A DNA stretch of 15,902 nt, from NCBI GenBank assembly GCA_036939755.1, contig JALLAZ010000408.1:1-15902 (forward strand), given 5' to 3'. Below, piece by piece: positions 1-8,814 of the stretch. The first letter of the stretch is position 1. Every line of letters starts with the position of its first letter. The notes below the pieces were generated by a model, which was not told the DNA's origin, searched no databases, and saw only the letters and a program-made list of their open reading frames with translations. Position numbers and translations under genes: made by a program. Source of the DNA: Stephanodiscus triporus (taxonomy: Eukaryota > Bacillariophyta > Thalassiosirophyceae > Thalassiosirales > Thalassiosiraceae).

Positions 1-428
1 GTGTAATAGTCTGTCCCTCCCCATTTTCACCTAAGTATCGGAGGGAAACTAGTTCAACGGCGCTACATACATCGCAGTATGTCGGGAAATCGGCGATAGA
101 AGAGGTGAGAGGTCGCGCCAAAAAAGCGGGGGCGCCCTATATATTCCCCCCGTTTTAGCGCCCAATCGGTAGTGTCGGTACGTGCTTTAGAGTACTCTAA
201 GTAGGACCTACTACCGTGAGAAATTTGCCGGGAAGTGGTCAAAAGCCCATTCCCAACGAGGCCAACATCCTCGCGCTTGGGCGCAGGCTAGGCGTCCAGT
301 CAGTCAGCACCATCCATCCACTCTACTTCGAACCCACCCAGGTACGATAGACGGCTCTAACGTTGTGAGGCATTAGTATCTTTTCTATGTCCTCCAGTGC
401 GCTCAGTATATAAATCACATCAAACACA
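1..428. other. Intergenic region upstream of the XRN1-like gene
   Basis: I see no gene here. The stretch presumably holds the promoter and 5' leader of the exonuclease gene, but no core promoter element can be assigned with confidence. Visible structure consists of a perfect 14-bp palindrome at 187-200 centred on GTAC, and an A-run/G-run facing a C-run/T-run at about 119-156 that could form a GC-rich imperfect hairpin. An AT-rich TATATAAAT string at 407-415 is only about 14 bases from the start codon, too close for an ordinary TATA box. Confidence 0.6.
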
Positions 429-3400
429 ATGGGAGTGCCGAAGTTCTTTCGATGGCTGTCAGAGAGATATCCTCTCATCAATCAACCAATACATTGTCCT
501 CCCAATGAGGAAACGAAGAAATCGCATGGATTTTATCCAAAGAATTCATTCGACAGCGACATCGGGGATACTGACCCTGATAAACAAGGATTGTCCCAAA
601 ACGGCAAGTACAGCCGTAAAAATACAAAGTGAGAGAAAAGCGCATGATGTTTAGAAATAACTAATGCGTCAATCGTCAATCATACCTCACATTTTCATCA
701 TCTTTTTCATCATAAAGCATTCCCCATATCATGCCTGAATTCGATCGTCTGTATCTAGATATGAACGGAATCATTCACTGCTCTTCTCATAATAATTCCG
801 AGGAAGAATTGGAGAAACAGCAACAAAAGCCCGGTGATGAGAACAGCCTGAACGGTGGTGGAGTTGCAGTTGCCACCGATAGTAGTCCGCCTATCTTTGG
901 AGTCCCACCCATTACGGAGGAACAGATATTCCAAAACGTGTGCTACTACGTCGATCGCGTCGTAACTGACATCGTCCAACCGAAGCAGCTCGTCTTCCTT
1001 GCCATTGACGGCGTGGCTCCCCGCGCTAAGCTGAATCAGCAGCGAAGTCGACGATATCGTAGCGGGACCGAACAAGAGATTGAAAAGCACTTGATGACGT
1101 TGCAGCGAGTGCAGGGGGGGGATGAAGAGGAAGAAGATGACGATGACATTAAGGAGTACCTCATTGAGGCTGATGGAGGAGCTTTTGATCGTTATCGATC
1201 GCCAGCTGCTGGTGAGAGTGGCAATCCACGAGGGGCACAGAGATTTTCCGGGACCATCGACACCGCATCTTCCTCCACCGCATCCATTTCTACCAACTCT
1301 CTGGGAGGAGTATCATCTGAAAACGATAACGGAGTTACGGGCTTTCATTCCAACTGCATCACTCCCGGCACGCCATTCCTGCACAGATGCTCGCAGCACA
1401 TCCTATCGTTCCTCCGTCACAAACTGCAAACGGATCCACGGTGGCGTGACCTTACCATCATCTTTAGTGGCCACGACGTGCCTGGTGAGGGGGAGCATAA
1501 GATTATGGAATTCATCCGTCACGAAAAGCACAAGCCCGGCTACAATCCGAATACATCGCATTGCATATTCGGACAGGATGGTGACCTCGTCATGCTGGCC
1601 CTTGCGATGCATGAGCCGCATACATGCTTGTTAAGGGAGGAGGTCGTGTTTGATCCAGCTAGGAGAAAAGCCATAGAAAAGTTGGCAAAGTTGGAAAACC
1701 ACTCCGGTACCAGGCCAAGCGCACTCCACACTCCGGAAAGCCTCAATTTTTCTGGCGATGATGTCAATGGACACTACGGCAGCGAAGCAGCTGCTGCGAG
1801 TTCTAAGCCTCCTCTCAGTGGAGCGGTCCAATCCTATATTCACAATGCAAATTTCGAGCTATTACACATCTCAGTTTTACGAGAGTATTTAGGCCTGGAG
1901 TTCGATACCGCGGAATTCTTCCCAAAGTCACCATACCAACTGGAGCCAACCATAGATGATTTCGTATTCATGACATTCTTCGTCGGGAATGACTTTTTAC
2001 CCCACATGCCGGCGCTTGATATCGGAGATGAGGCATTCGACTTGCTGTTCTACGCGTACAAGAATAATAGGACAAAGTGGCTCAAAGATGGACTTTATCA
2101 TAGATCGGTGGCGGAAACAGCAAATAATAGTGAGGAGGGGAAGCCAAGATTCAAAAGCATAAATCACCCTTATCTCACTGATTCAGGCACTATTACTTCA
2201 GGTAAATCTCACCCCCACTGCAAAGCATCTTTTATTCCATTGTCGAAATGTTTCATTCTTGTGATCCACGCATTTCTTCGCATTTCTTCCAGGGACACGT
2301 CTTGAAGGATTCCTTCAAGACGTCGGGAGTTACGAAGATCCTTATTATGACAATAAACGCGAATCGATGGAAGAGGAGAATGAGCGCATGCGTAGAGCAG
2401 ACAAAAAGGCTGGTCGGGAGTCTTTGATTCCATCTCAGGAGGTATTAGATCAGGTCGAGCTGGTTGGTAAGGAGAGCTATGCAGATATGCTACTTAAAAA
2501 CGCCGAGAAGACGAGCGAAGAAGATAAGGCACCGCTATCGGAATATGATGACGATAGTTTCAAGCCCGTGACATCGAGCAAGGAATTGATTAAGAAGCTT
2601 GGTGGAATTTTTCGGGGATCACTAGCTCCAGAGGACGGTGGCGTTGCTAAAGTGGAGTCCAAAAACTATAATATTGACGGGAACAGTCTCGTGGACTTGA
2701 AGGGAAGGTACTATTATGACAAATTCGGTTTCACACCATTTGACGCAGAAAAGCATCTGCATCTACGAAAGGCTTACATCACCGGTTTGGTGTGGACCTT
2801 GGAGTATTATTATAAAGGGGTTGTCTCTTGGGAATGGTACTACCCATACAATTATGGACCGATGTTGAGTGATCTTGTCAATATCAATGCCATACTGTCT
2901 GATGTCTCATTTTTTGATGATGGACCAGAGAGTGAAAATTGTAATAACCGCCGAGTAGCTGGAGAGCCGCTGCGTCCGTTTGAACAGTTGCTGGGGTGTT
3001 TACCACCATCTTCCTCTTATTTGTTGCCTGAACCATACCGTCGGCTCATGACATCACCTGATTCTCCACTTAAAGAGTAAGTTGCCTCGTCTCAACATGT
3101 CGTTCATCTTTTTATTCGTGCTCAACTTGCTACCCTAACAAACAATTTTGAACATTTTTTAGCTTTTACCCAGATTCTTTTACGGTTGACATGAATGGAA
3201 AGCGTTGGCCGTGGGAGGCGGTTACACTTCTGCCATTTATTGATTCATCGAAATTGATTGAGGCATCTCGATCATTAGATGATAGCATGTTGACAGAAGA
3301 AGAGAAACGACTGAATGAGTTTGGGGAGACTTCTGTGCTGACAAGATGTGACCAAGACAACACTGTGAAGATAGAATCATTTGACAACAGTGTATGGGCT

Positions 3401-4159
3401 AAATTGAACGAGGATTGCGATGTCGCGTTTCGGCCGCAACTAAACGATGGAATAAAAATTCCTGCTGCCAGTTTCCCAACTCTTAGGGATGCTCCTCTAC
3501 AAAAGCTAAGTCGTCGAAAGGTATTTCTTAATATATTTGGACTACGGAGTCGCTACAAGACAGCATTGCTACAGATAGATGAGTTGCCGGCATTTCCACC
3601 AACACCGTTGTTGGCTCAAAAATTCATTGGAAGTACCGTACATTTCAGGTATCCAATACTATATGAAGGGCTCGTCTGTTCTGTGGCCGACTCTACTACG
3701 GTATACCGCGGGAATCAGAAACCGCGTAGGCTTTCTGCAGACGCTCGGACGAAGCGCCCCCTGCTAATTGCGAAAATGTTCAAAGATCTCCAAATCGGTG
3801 AGGGTATGACGGGCACTGGAGGCTGGGTCCTTCCCCTAGTTGATATCACGCTGACATTGCGGCCATTGGAAACAATCACGACTTTACCTGATGGTACCAG
3901 GGCAAAAGTTTATGCTAAGAGTGAAATAGAGATTCCTTTCGTGGCAGCTCTCTTCTCTCCCTCTCTAAGGGACCCGCGTTTAGAAATACCCGCAAAGCTT
4001 GAGGAGAACCCGTTCATTTTTTTTGGAAAATCTCGTCTCGAAGAGTTTGTTACAAAGGAACAAGCCAATGCGTTAGCTTCAAAGGAAAAGGGTTTTGCAG
4101 AGAAAAAATCTAACCAGAATAGTGGCGGAACAAAAAAGTTCTCGATTGGTAAGTTGTGA
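429..4159 (+). CDS. XRN1: XRN1-type 5'-3' exoribonuclease (four exons)
   Basis: This is a processive 5'-monophosphate-dependent RNA exonuclease, in this family the enzyme that degrades decapped cytoplasmic mRNA. Exons read 429-628, 718-2201, 2293-3076 and 3163-4159; introns are 89, 91 and 86 bp, all GT-AG, and the joined frame gives 1154 residues. The N-terminus MGVPKFFRWLSERYP is the family signature. All seven metal-binding acidic residues are visible: LYLDMNG (D81), AIDGVAPR (D164), GEGEH (E324, E326), GQDGD (D354, D356) and VGNDFLPH (D492). The K-x3-QQR basic pocket follows at about 171-178. The exon 3 tower region has the aromatic YYYKGVVSWEWYYPYNY run. Two low-complexity insertions sit at about 200-280 and 385-440. 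A D1-like segment (about 935-1080) is XRN1-like rather than XRN2-like, but the later KOW, winged-helix and SH3-like domains of animal and yeast XRN1 are absent. A consensus GTAAGT overlaps the last codons, so a further C-terminal exon is possible. Confidence 0.94.
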
Positions 4160-4385
4160 TGCAAGTGTAACGATGTTGTTGTGTGAAGCTTCTTAAGTTG
4201 CATTTCTTACTTTGCTGCCATGGCTGTTAGCTGGAGCGGCCCGGGGGTTTTCAACCTTTCAATCGGGTAGACATATAGCATGTAGATTGCCGACAAAGCT
4301 GAGTCCTCCTCGCCGTGAATTTCATTATGCAGCACAAATTGCACGGAGAGGCGCCCCTCGCCAAAGAGTTATCAGCACTGCTGGC

Positions 4386-5265
4386 ATGTTTGCCATGTCC
4401 GCGTTGTTTTTCACCACTTGCCTATTGCGAGCAAATGCCGCACCCTGGATTCATGAGTTCGACAGATGTATCAACGCAAACGATGCAACAATTATACTTC
4501 AGGCACCTGTATTCAAAGTAAGAGGTGGTGATAGAGTTGGGCACGATGAATTTTATGACCCACCTCTCACTCCTCCAATTGAATTCGCACATGGAACAAC
4601 AACTATTTCGTTTGTGTTCAATGGAGGCATCGTCGCTGCCGTCGACTCAAGAGCAAGCATCGGGAACTTTGTCGGATCAAAAACCGTCCAGAAGGTGCTT
4701 CCTGTGAGCAGGTGAGGAAGTTGAAAATTTGTCATTCAGGATTATCTGATAGTGAGACTCATGCGTAACTGTCCTTGTTAGAAACATCTTAGGGACAATG
4801 GCAGGGGGCGCAGCTGATTGCAGCTTTTGGATACGTTTTTTGCGTTCTGAGGCAAAGCTACACGAATTGCTTCACGAAGGCAGAAGCATTAGCGTTGCAA
4901 GAGCATCGAGGCTAATATCAAATGTTCTTTACCAAAACCGTGGTTTAAACTTGAGCATTGGAACAATGATCATGGGTTATCATCCGCGAGATGGCTTCAG
5001 CATTTATTACGTTGATAACACAGGTGTAAGAATTGAGGGGAGCATGTTTGCGGTTGGTAGTGGGAGCTCATTTGCCCTCGGGATTCTAGATACAGAAGAA
5101 CGCCGTTTTGAAATGACAGAAGAACAGGCTATCTCTCTAGGGATCAAGGCCATACGGCACGCAACACTTCGTGATGCTGGATCGGGTGGCTTTATTGGAG
5201 TGTATTTAATAACAAAGGATGGCTGGAGAAAAGTATTCAGCGAGGACCTGGCATCTATGCGATGA
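4386..5265 (+). CDS. PSMB5: 20S proteasome subunit beta type-5 (two exons)
   Basis: This is the chymotrypsin-like catalytic subunit of the 20S proteasome. Exons are 4386-4711 and 4782-5265, with a 70-bp GT-AG intron, giving 269 residues. A 70-residue propeptide ends at HG before the catalytic TTT, the normal autocatalytic site. In mature numbering Thr1, Asp17 (VDSRA), Lys33 (VQKV), Met45, Ala49 and Cys52 (GTMAGGAADC) are present, as are the GSGS loop and RDAGSGG, which match beta-5 and its substrate pocket. The subunit should be active. The start is the first ATG in frame; the frame is open upstream to beyond 4212 but has no ATG. The first 18 residues (MFAMSALFFTTCLLRANA) are strongly hydrophobic and resemble a signal peptide, which is unusual for a beta-5 propeptide and raises the possibility of targeting to the compartment around a secondary plastid. 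The gene lies 226 bp after the exonuclease stop on the same strand and converges on the EGF-protein gene. Confidence 0.93.
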
Positions 5266-5427
5266 GAGTGATTTCCTGATACTATAGATTTTTAGATACC
5301 TGCAACTGTTCACATAACACTTTACTCTAGGCTTTAAAGGTGTGGTGTGGTAGGGGTAAGAATGAAGGCTTCAACAAGCTCACATGGTTTCTCCCAAGCA
5401 GGACTGAGCTAAGAAGTATGTTTTAGC

Positions 5428-7545
5428 TTAAGACTCATACGCATATGGATTAATTGCACCACAATCGCGCCGCGAGCCAATTTTTCCTTGACCGTCAGAA
5501 CTAGCATACCCGGCAGCACACACACACAGGCCTGATGAATGATCGCATAGTCCACGCCCTGAGCAAGTAATGTATTCCTTCGTTCCATCTTGAATCGTTG
5601 TAATTGTAAGAGCCCCATCCACATTCATAGAATTCATAATGCTGATTTCAGGCACGTTTCCCGTGGGAGACATGAATTCGATATTAATGAGCCCTTCACT
5701 TTGTCTGCATATTTGTAATGCATCAGGAGCGAGACTTGGTGCACCAACGAAGATAGCAGGATCAGCGTACGAGACTGAAACCCTCTCTATAGTAGACAGA
5801 TCATTCAAGGCTGACTCCAACTGTGCCGCCGTGTCGGTTGCACTGACGGCAGCGTATTCACCCCGAAAGCCAATATGAAAAGAACCTGAATCGTCGCTGT
5901 CAATGCATGATAATTGCATCTTTTCATTGTGCTGATGTTGGGTGTTCGGGTCGTCACCCTTTGGACAACTCTTCAAATTGCAGTTGTACCCCTCAAAGTT
6001 ATCCGCACAAAGACACCCAAAGACCTGGTCGTTGTCCCATGTAAGGGCATTGTTCGGGTCGCTGCCGTAGGTGACGGGACTTGGATCACCATTCACTGAT
6101 TTTTTTTCTGCGAGCATCGCCATAGACAGACATTCTCCGTTGGCGTGGCAGTCCTGCAGACAAGAGAGATACTGACAAGCTGCTCCTTCGAAGCCAGCGG
6201 CACACTTACACTGGCCTGTATTTCGATTGCAAGTGCCCATGTCGCTACATTCTGCTTCGCTGTGAGCGACGTTGACTGAAGCGGGAAAAGAAAACCAGCT
6301 CTTCCCTATCGGGCAGTTGATCAAAGAACAGTCGGGACCCGATCTTCCAGCCTCGCACAAACACCTGTAAGTTGGCGGACCGAGACAAGTTCCATGACCG
6401 AGACACGCTGGTTCTCCTGGACACGTAGAAGTTGTGCCAGTCGATCGATAACCGCAATCGCCTCGAGTACCAGCGTTTCCGTGCCCATCCGAGGTCATCC
6501 AATCGTCGAGGCATTGGCAAAGCCCCTTTTTTTCGTCACAAGTTCCGTGGTTTGAACAAATGTCTGACTCCTTAGTTCCGGTCACAACTTTCTGAGCAGT
6601 AATCAACGGAGTCTCCGCCCCCGAGGTTTGTCCAAGTTTCGTACCGTCGGGAATGAGAAGCGGCAAGTCACCAAAGTCTTGAAGAAAAGTCACTTGGATG
6701 TTGTTTCCTGTTGAGATGCAGGCCCTGTCGACGCCTCCTGTCCAAGAGACTGCTACCTTGGGCTGCTGTCCTTCAAGAGATGTCAGAGCATTTATAGCGT
6801 TTGTTACATACGTCACGGAAGCATCGACTGAAATGGGTACAGTAGTCTCTCGTCTAAAACTCAGAGTAAATGTTCCAAAATCAGCATGACATTCAAGTAA
6901 TTGCACATCATTCAGCTGCGATCCTGTCAATGGATCGTCTCCTCTTGCGCAGGTACGTACGCTGCAATCATAACCGGTATAGCCCTCATCGCACAGGCAT
7001 CCGAAGAAATGATCTGCTTCCCATGGCGTTTCATAAAGGTTTACTGCAGAGCAAGCCTCGTAGTCCCTGTCTGTGCATTCGACATCATTGCATATATCAA
7101 CACTAGTGCAACCGCTCTCCTTCCTCAGACTGCCAGGGTCTTGCATCCGCGCCAAAGCCCTCGCAGAGAGACATCTTCCTTTACCGGAGCAATCGTTCGG
7201 GCACTTTAATCTCTCACATGCCGAACCTTCAAACTTGGTTTCGCACAAGCATCGTCCTGTAACTCTGTTACACGTCCCTCTGTTGGAGCATTCTGCGTCA
7301 TGATGGGCAACATCGTTGGCCGACGCAATATCGCTCCATGCCGGACCAAGGGGACAAGTTCGAAGAGAACAGTCAGCGCCCGTGAAGCCTGTGAAGCAGG
7401 AACAAACTCCCCAGGGCGTTGTACATTTTCCATTTCCTGAGCAAGATTTCGGACACGGTGTGTATGCGAATGACGAGGGTTGTTGGGCTGAAATTAAGAG
7501 CAGAGCAGTCGTTGCGATCGATTCGAGAACAGTATTCTTTTTCAT
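5428..7545 (-). CDS. Secreted protein with duplicated EGF-like repeat module
   Basis: This 705-residue, apparently intronless ORF encodes a secreted cysteine-rich protein. I chose the ATG at 7545 because it gives a good signal peptide (MKKNT, then a TTALLLISA core, probably cut near SSFA). An ATG 12 codons upstream at 7581 is the alternative. The mature part is two tandem copies of about 330 residues (roughly 31-368 and 375-703). Each has four EGF-like units with GxC...CxC...G..C spacing, the FGCLC and GDCG landmarks, and between the third and fourth units a beta-rich, cysteine-poor stretch of about 120 residues following a GDDP motif. The two copies match unit by unit, so an internal duplication is clear. 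There is no transmembrane helix or C-terminal anchor. Such EGF/tenascin-like proteins are common in diatoms and other stramenopiles; adhesion or cell-surface roles are only presumed. The gene ends 162 bp from the proteasome stop in convergent orientation. Confidence 0.85.
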   Translation of the reverse strand: MKKNTVLESIATTALLLISAQQPSSFAYTPCPKSCSGNGKCTTPWGVCSCFTGFTGADCSLRTCPLGPAWSDIASANDVAHHDAECSNRGTCNRVTGRCLCETKFEGSACERLKCPNDCSGKGRCLSARALARMQDPGSLRKESGCTSVDICNDVECTDRDYEACSAVNLYETPWEADHFFGCLCDEGYTGYDCSVRTCARGDDPLTGSQLNDVQLLECHADFGTFTLSFRRETTVPISVDASVTYVTNAINALTSLEGQQPKVAVSWTGGVDRACISTGNNIQVTFLQDFGDLPLLIPDGTKLGQTSGAETPLITAQKVVTGTKESDICSNHGTCDEKKGLCQCLDDWMTSDGHGNAGTRGDCGYRSTGTTSTCPGEPACLGHGTCLGPPTYRCLCEAGRSGPDCSLINCPIGKSWFSFPASVNVAHSEAECSDMGTCNRNTGQCKCAAGFEGAACQYLSCLQDCHANGECLSMAMLAEKKSVNGDPSPVTYGSDPNNALTWDNDQVFGCLCADNFEGYNCNLKSCPKGDDPNTQHQHNEKMQLSCIDSDDSGSFHIGFRGEYAAVSATDTAAQLESALNDLSTIERVSVSYADPAIFVGAPSLAPDALQICRQSEGLINIEFMSPTGNVPEISIMNSMNVDGALTITTIQDGTKEYITCSGRGLCDHSSGLCVCAAGYASSDGQGKIGSRRDCGAINPYAYES

Positions 7546-7656
7546 GGACGATAACGTTGTGAGGGAAGCATGCCGTATCAATTTTGCTGCCTCTGCGATG
7601 AATGAGGAAAAAAATAAAAATATTATTCATCGACAAAGCGCGCATTTGATGTGCAC

Positions 7657-7739
7657 GCGTCGAAATTGCTCCCCATTCCGTCAAGACTTGACGGAATTGG
7701 TGAGCAACCTCCCACTGGACTTGGGAGGGATTTCGATGC
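7657..7739. repeat. Nested inverted repeats forming a possible three-way junction
   Basis: An outer 10-bp stem (7657-7666 with 7730-7739, one G-T position) encloses two hairpins side by side. The first is an imperfect palindrome at 7666-7707 whose inner 11-bp arms (7675-7685 and 7687-7697) are perfect around a single central base. The second is at 7708-7728, with CCTCCCA and TGGGAGG arms around a 7-nt loop. A fourth, weaker hairpin is at 7760-7778. The stretch lies upstream of the EGF-protein gene and 55 bp outside the left end of the inverted-repeat element. It does not fit a tRNA. It may be a small fold-back element or an RNA/DNA structural signal. Confidence 0.75.
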
Positions 7740-7794
7740 CTCGAAGTCGTATCGTACTAGTCCAGTTTGCAACCGGACCGAGGGGGGGGCGGGG

Positions 7795-7900
7795 CACTCA
7801 AATTCGAACACTGTGACGGAGCTAGATACTGTAAGTAACTTCCACAAAGGTAGGAAGGTACATACAGTGCAGATCCGTCAAAGACTCGACCGCCAAATGG
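7795..7900 (+). repeat. Left terminal inverted repeat
   Basis: The reverse complement matches 11153-11252. Perfect blocks include an outer 14 bp (CACTCAAATTCGAA), a central 31-bp block beginning at GTAACTTCC (about 7834-7864), and an inner 21-bp block ending at CCAAATGG (7880-7900). Between them the arms have substitutions and small indels (106 against 100 bp). The inner edge contains the ATG used for the plus-strand ORF. The central block can itself pair CTTCC with GGAAG. Confidence 0.92.
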
Positions 7901-8814
7901 CTAACTTCTCGCGGGTGTACATTGATCGATGTCCCGTAGATCACTCCTGGAGTCAGGGCGCTGGGATTAATTTGTCTGTCTGTGGATATTCTTTGAACGA
8001 AATGGTACTTCTGCAGTTGCGTCATGTTGGCTATCTGGAGATCTACAAGCAAACGGAGGGTAATCAGTTCTTGGATGAATCCATCTGTTTCAGCGGGCAT
8101 TATTGCGATGTTGACAAGTTTGGTCCGCCGTTTCTTGAGCAGCTGTCCTTTTTCCATAGATGCCGCTTTGGGAGTTTGGAGACCTTGATGAAGTATTACC
8201 GTGCGGTATATACTTGCAGCCAGCGTGAGCGTAGACGGCAAGAGAGTGCCAGGAAGCTCGTTGCCGTGGCTGCTTCTGCTCAGTCGGCTTCTCCCCTGGA
8301 TGCAGCCGTTTTCCCAGACGATCCTGAGTATCTCCTGTCGCTCATACGCATCGAGCTCAATGACGCCAACGTTGCGAAGTTTGTAACGTTCGTTGATCAG
8401 ATTTACACTAAGGCATTTATTGCGCAGTACAATGACTTTGTGGGTGGAGAGGGATATCTGCTCGATCACAAGCAGATATTGGATATGTACGACCAGATGA
8501 AGGAATTATTTCCATTTGTTCATTCGGTTATTGCAATGACGGTATCGTCACCGCGATCGCGGGGTGAGCAGGTTGACTTGTCTTCCTTCTTTGATGTCGA
8601 TGTTGGTGATGACACCGATGATGATGATAATGCAGACGCCTATCATGTTGATGATGTTGACAACTGTACTGATGATGCTCGCTCCGACGACGAGGTTGAG
8701 AACGAACACGAACTACTGACAAAGCGTGAACGTGCAATACTATTGGGATGTGGTATTTGGGTTTCCAAAGTAGTCCTCCAACAGCGCATGGTGGCATTTT
8801 TTTGGAACGACTAA
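7897..8814 (+). CDS. Uncharacterised 305-residue ORF of the TIR element
   Basis: I do not recognise this protein. The ATG lies at the inner edge of the left inverted repeat. The frame is open further upstream through the repeat, but starting there would place the N-terminus in transposon-end sequence. Residues 1-210 look folded: a Cys/His-containing stretch (CFSGHYCDVDKFG, HRCRFG) is followed by a basic helix (SQRERRRQESARK) and a helical region with aromatic and acidic residues (IRIELNDANVAKFVTFVDQI). From about residue 225 an Asp-rich tail of some 45 residues follows, then a short hydrophobic end. I see no nuclease, recombinase or helicase motif. The last 75 bp lie antisense to the end of the helicase ORF, so the true 3' end could instead be set by splicing. 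Confidence that it is a real gene is moderate; it could encode a DNA-binding or accessory factor of the element. Confidence 0.55.
   Translation: MANFSRVYIDRCPVDHSWSQGAGINLSVCGYSLNEMVLLQLRHVGYLEIYKQTEGNQFLDESICFSGHYCDVDKFGPPFLEQLSFFHRCRFGSLETLMKYYRAVYTCSQRERRRQESARKLVAVAASAQSASPLDAAVFPDDPEYLLSLIRIELNDANVAKFVTFVDQIYTKAFIAQYNDFVGGEGYLLDHKQILDMYDQMKELFPFVHSVIAMTVSSPRSRGEQVDLSSFFDVDVGDDTDDDDNADAYHVDDVDNCTDDARSDDEVENEHELLTKRERAILLGCGIWVSKVVLQQRMVAFFWND

Noticed and set aside
407..415. TATA box for the exonuclease gene
   Set aside because: It is only about 14 bp from the start codon, leaving no room for a normal transcription start and leader.
4212..4385. Extended N-terminus of the proteasome subunit
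   Set aside because: The frame is open but has no ATG before 4386; a start at the TTG at 4212 is not credible in a eukaryotic nuclear gene.
7657..7739. tRNA gene
   Set aside because: There is a 7-nt loop hairpin and a closing stem, but arm lengths, loop sequences and the missing anticodon arm do not fit a tRNA.
7316..7816. 166-residue plus-strand ORF antisense to the EGF gene
   Set aside because: It overlaps the clearly coding signal-peptide and first EGF unit on the minus strand.
7822..8469. 215-residue minus-strand ORF
   Set aside because: It is antisense to the plus-strand ORF and shows no domain. The plus reading has the TIR-edge ATG and longer frame.
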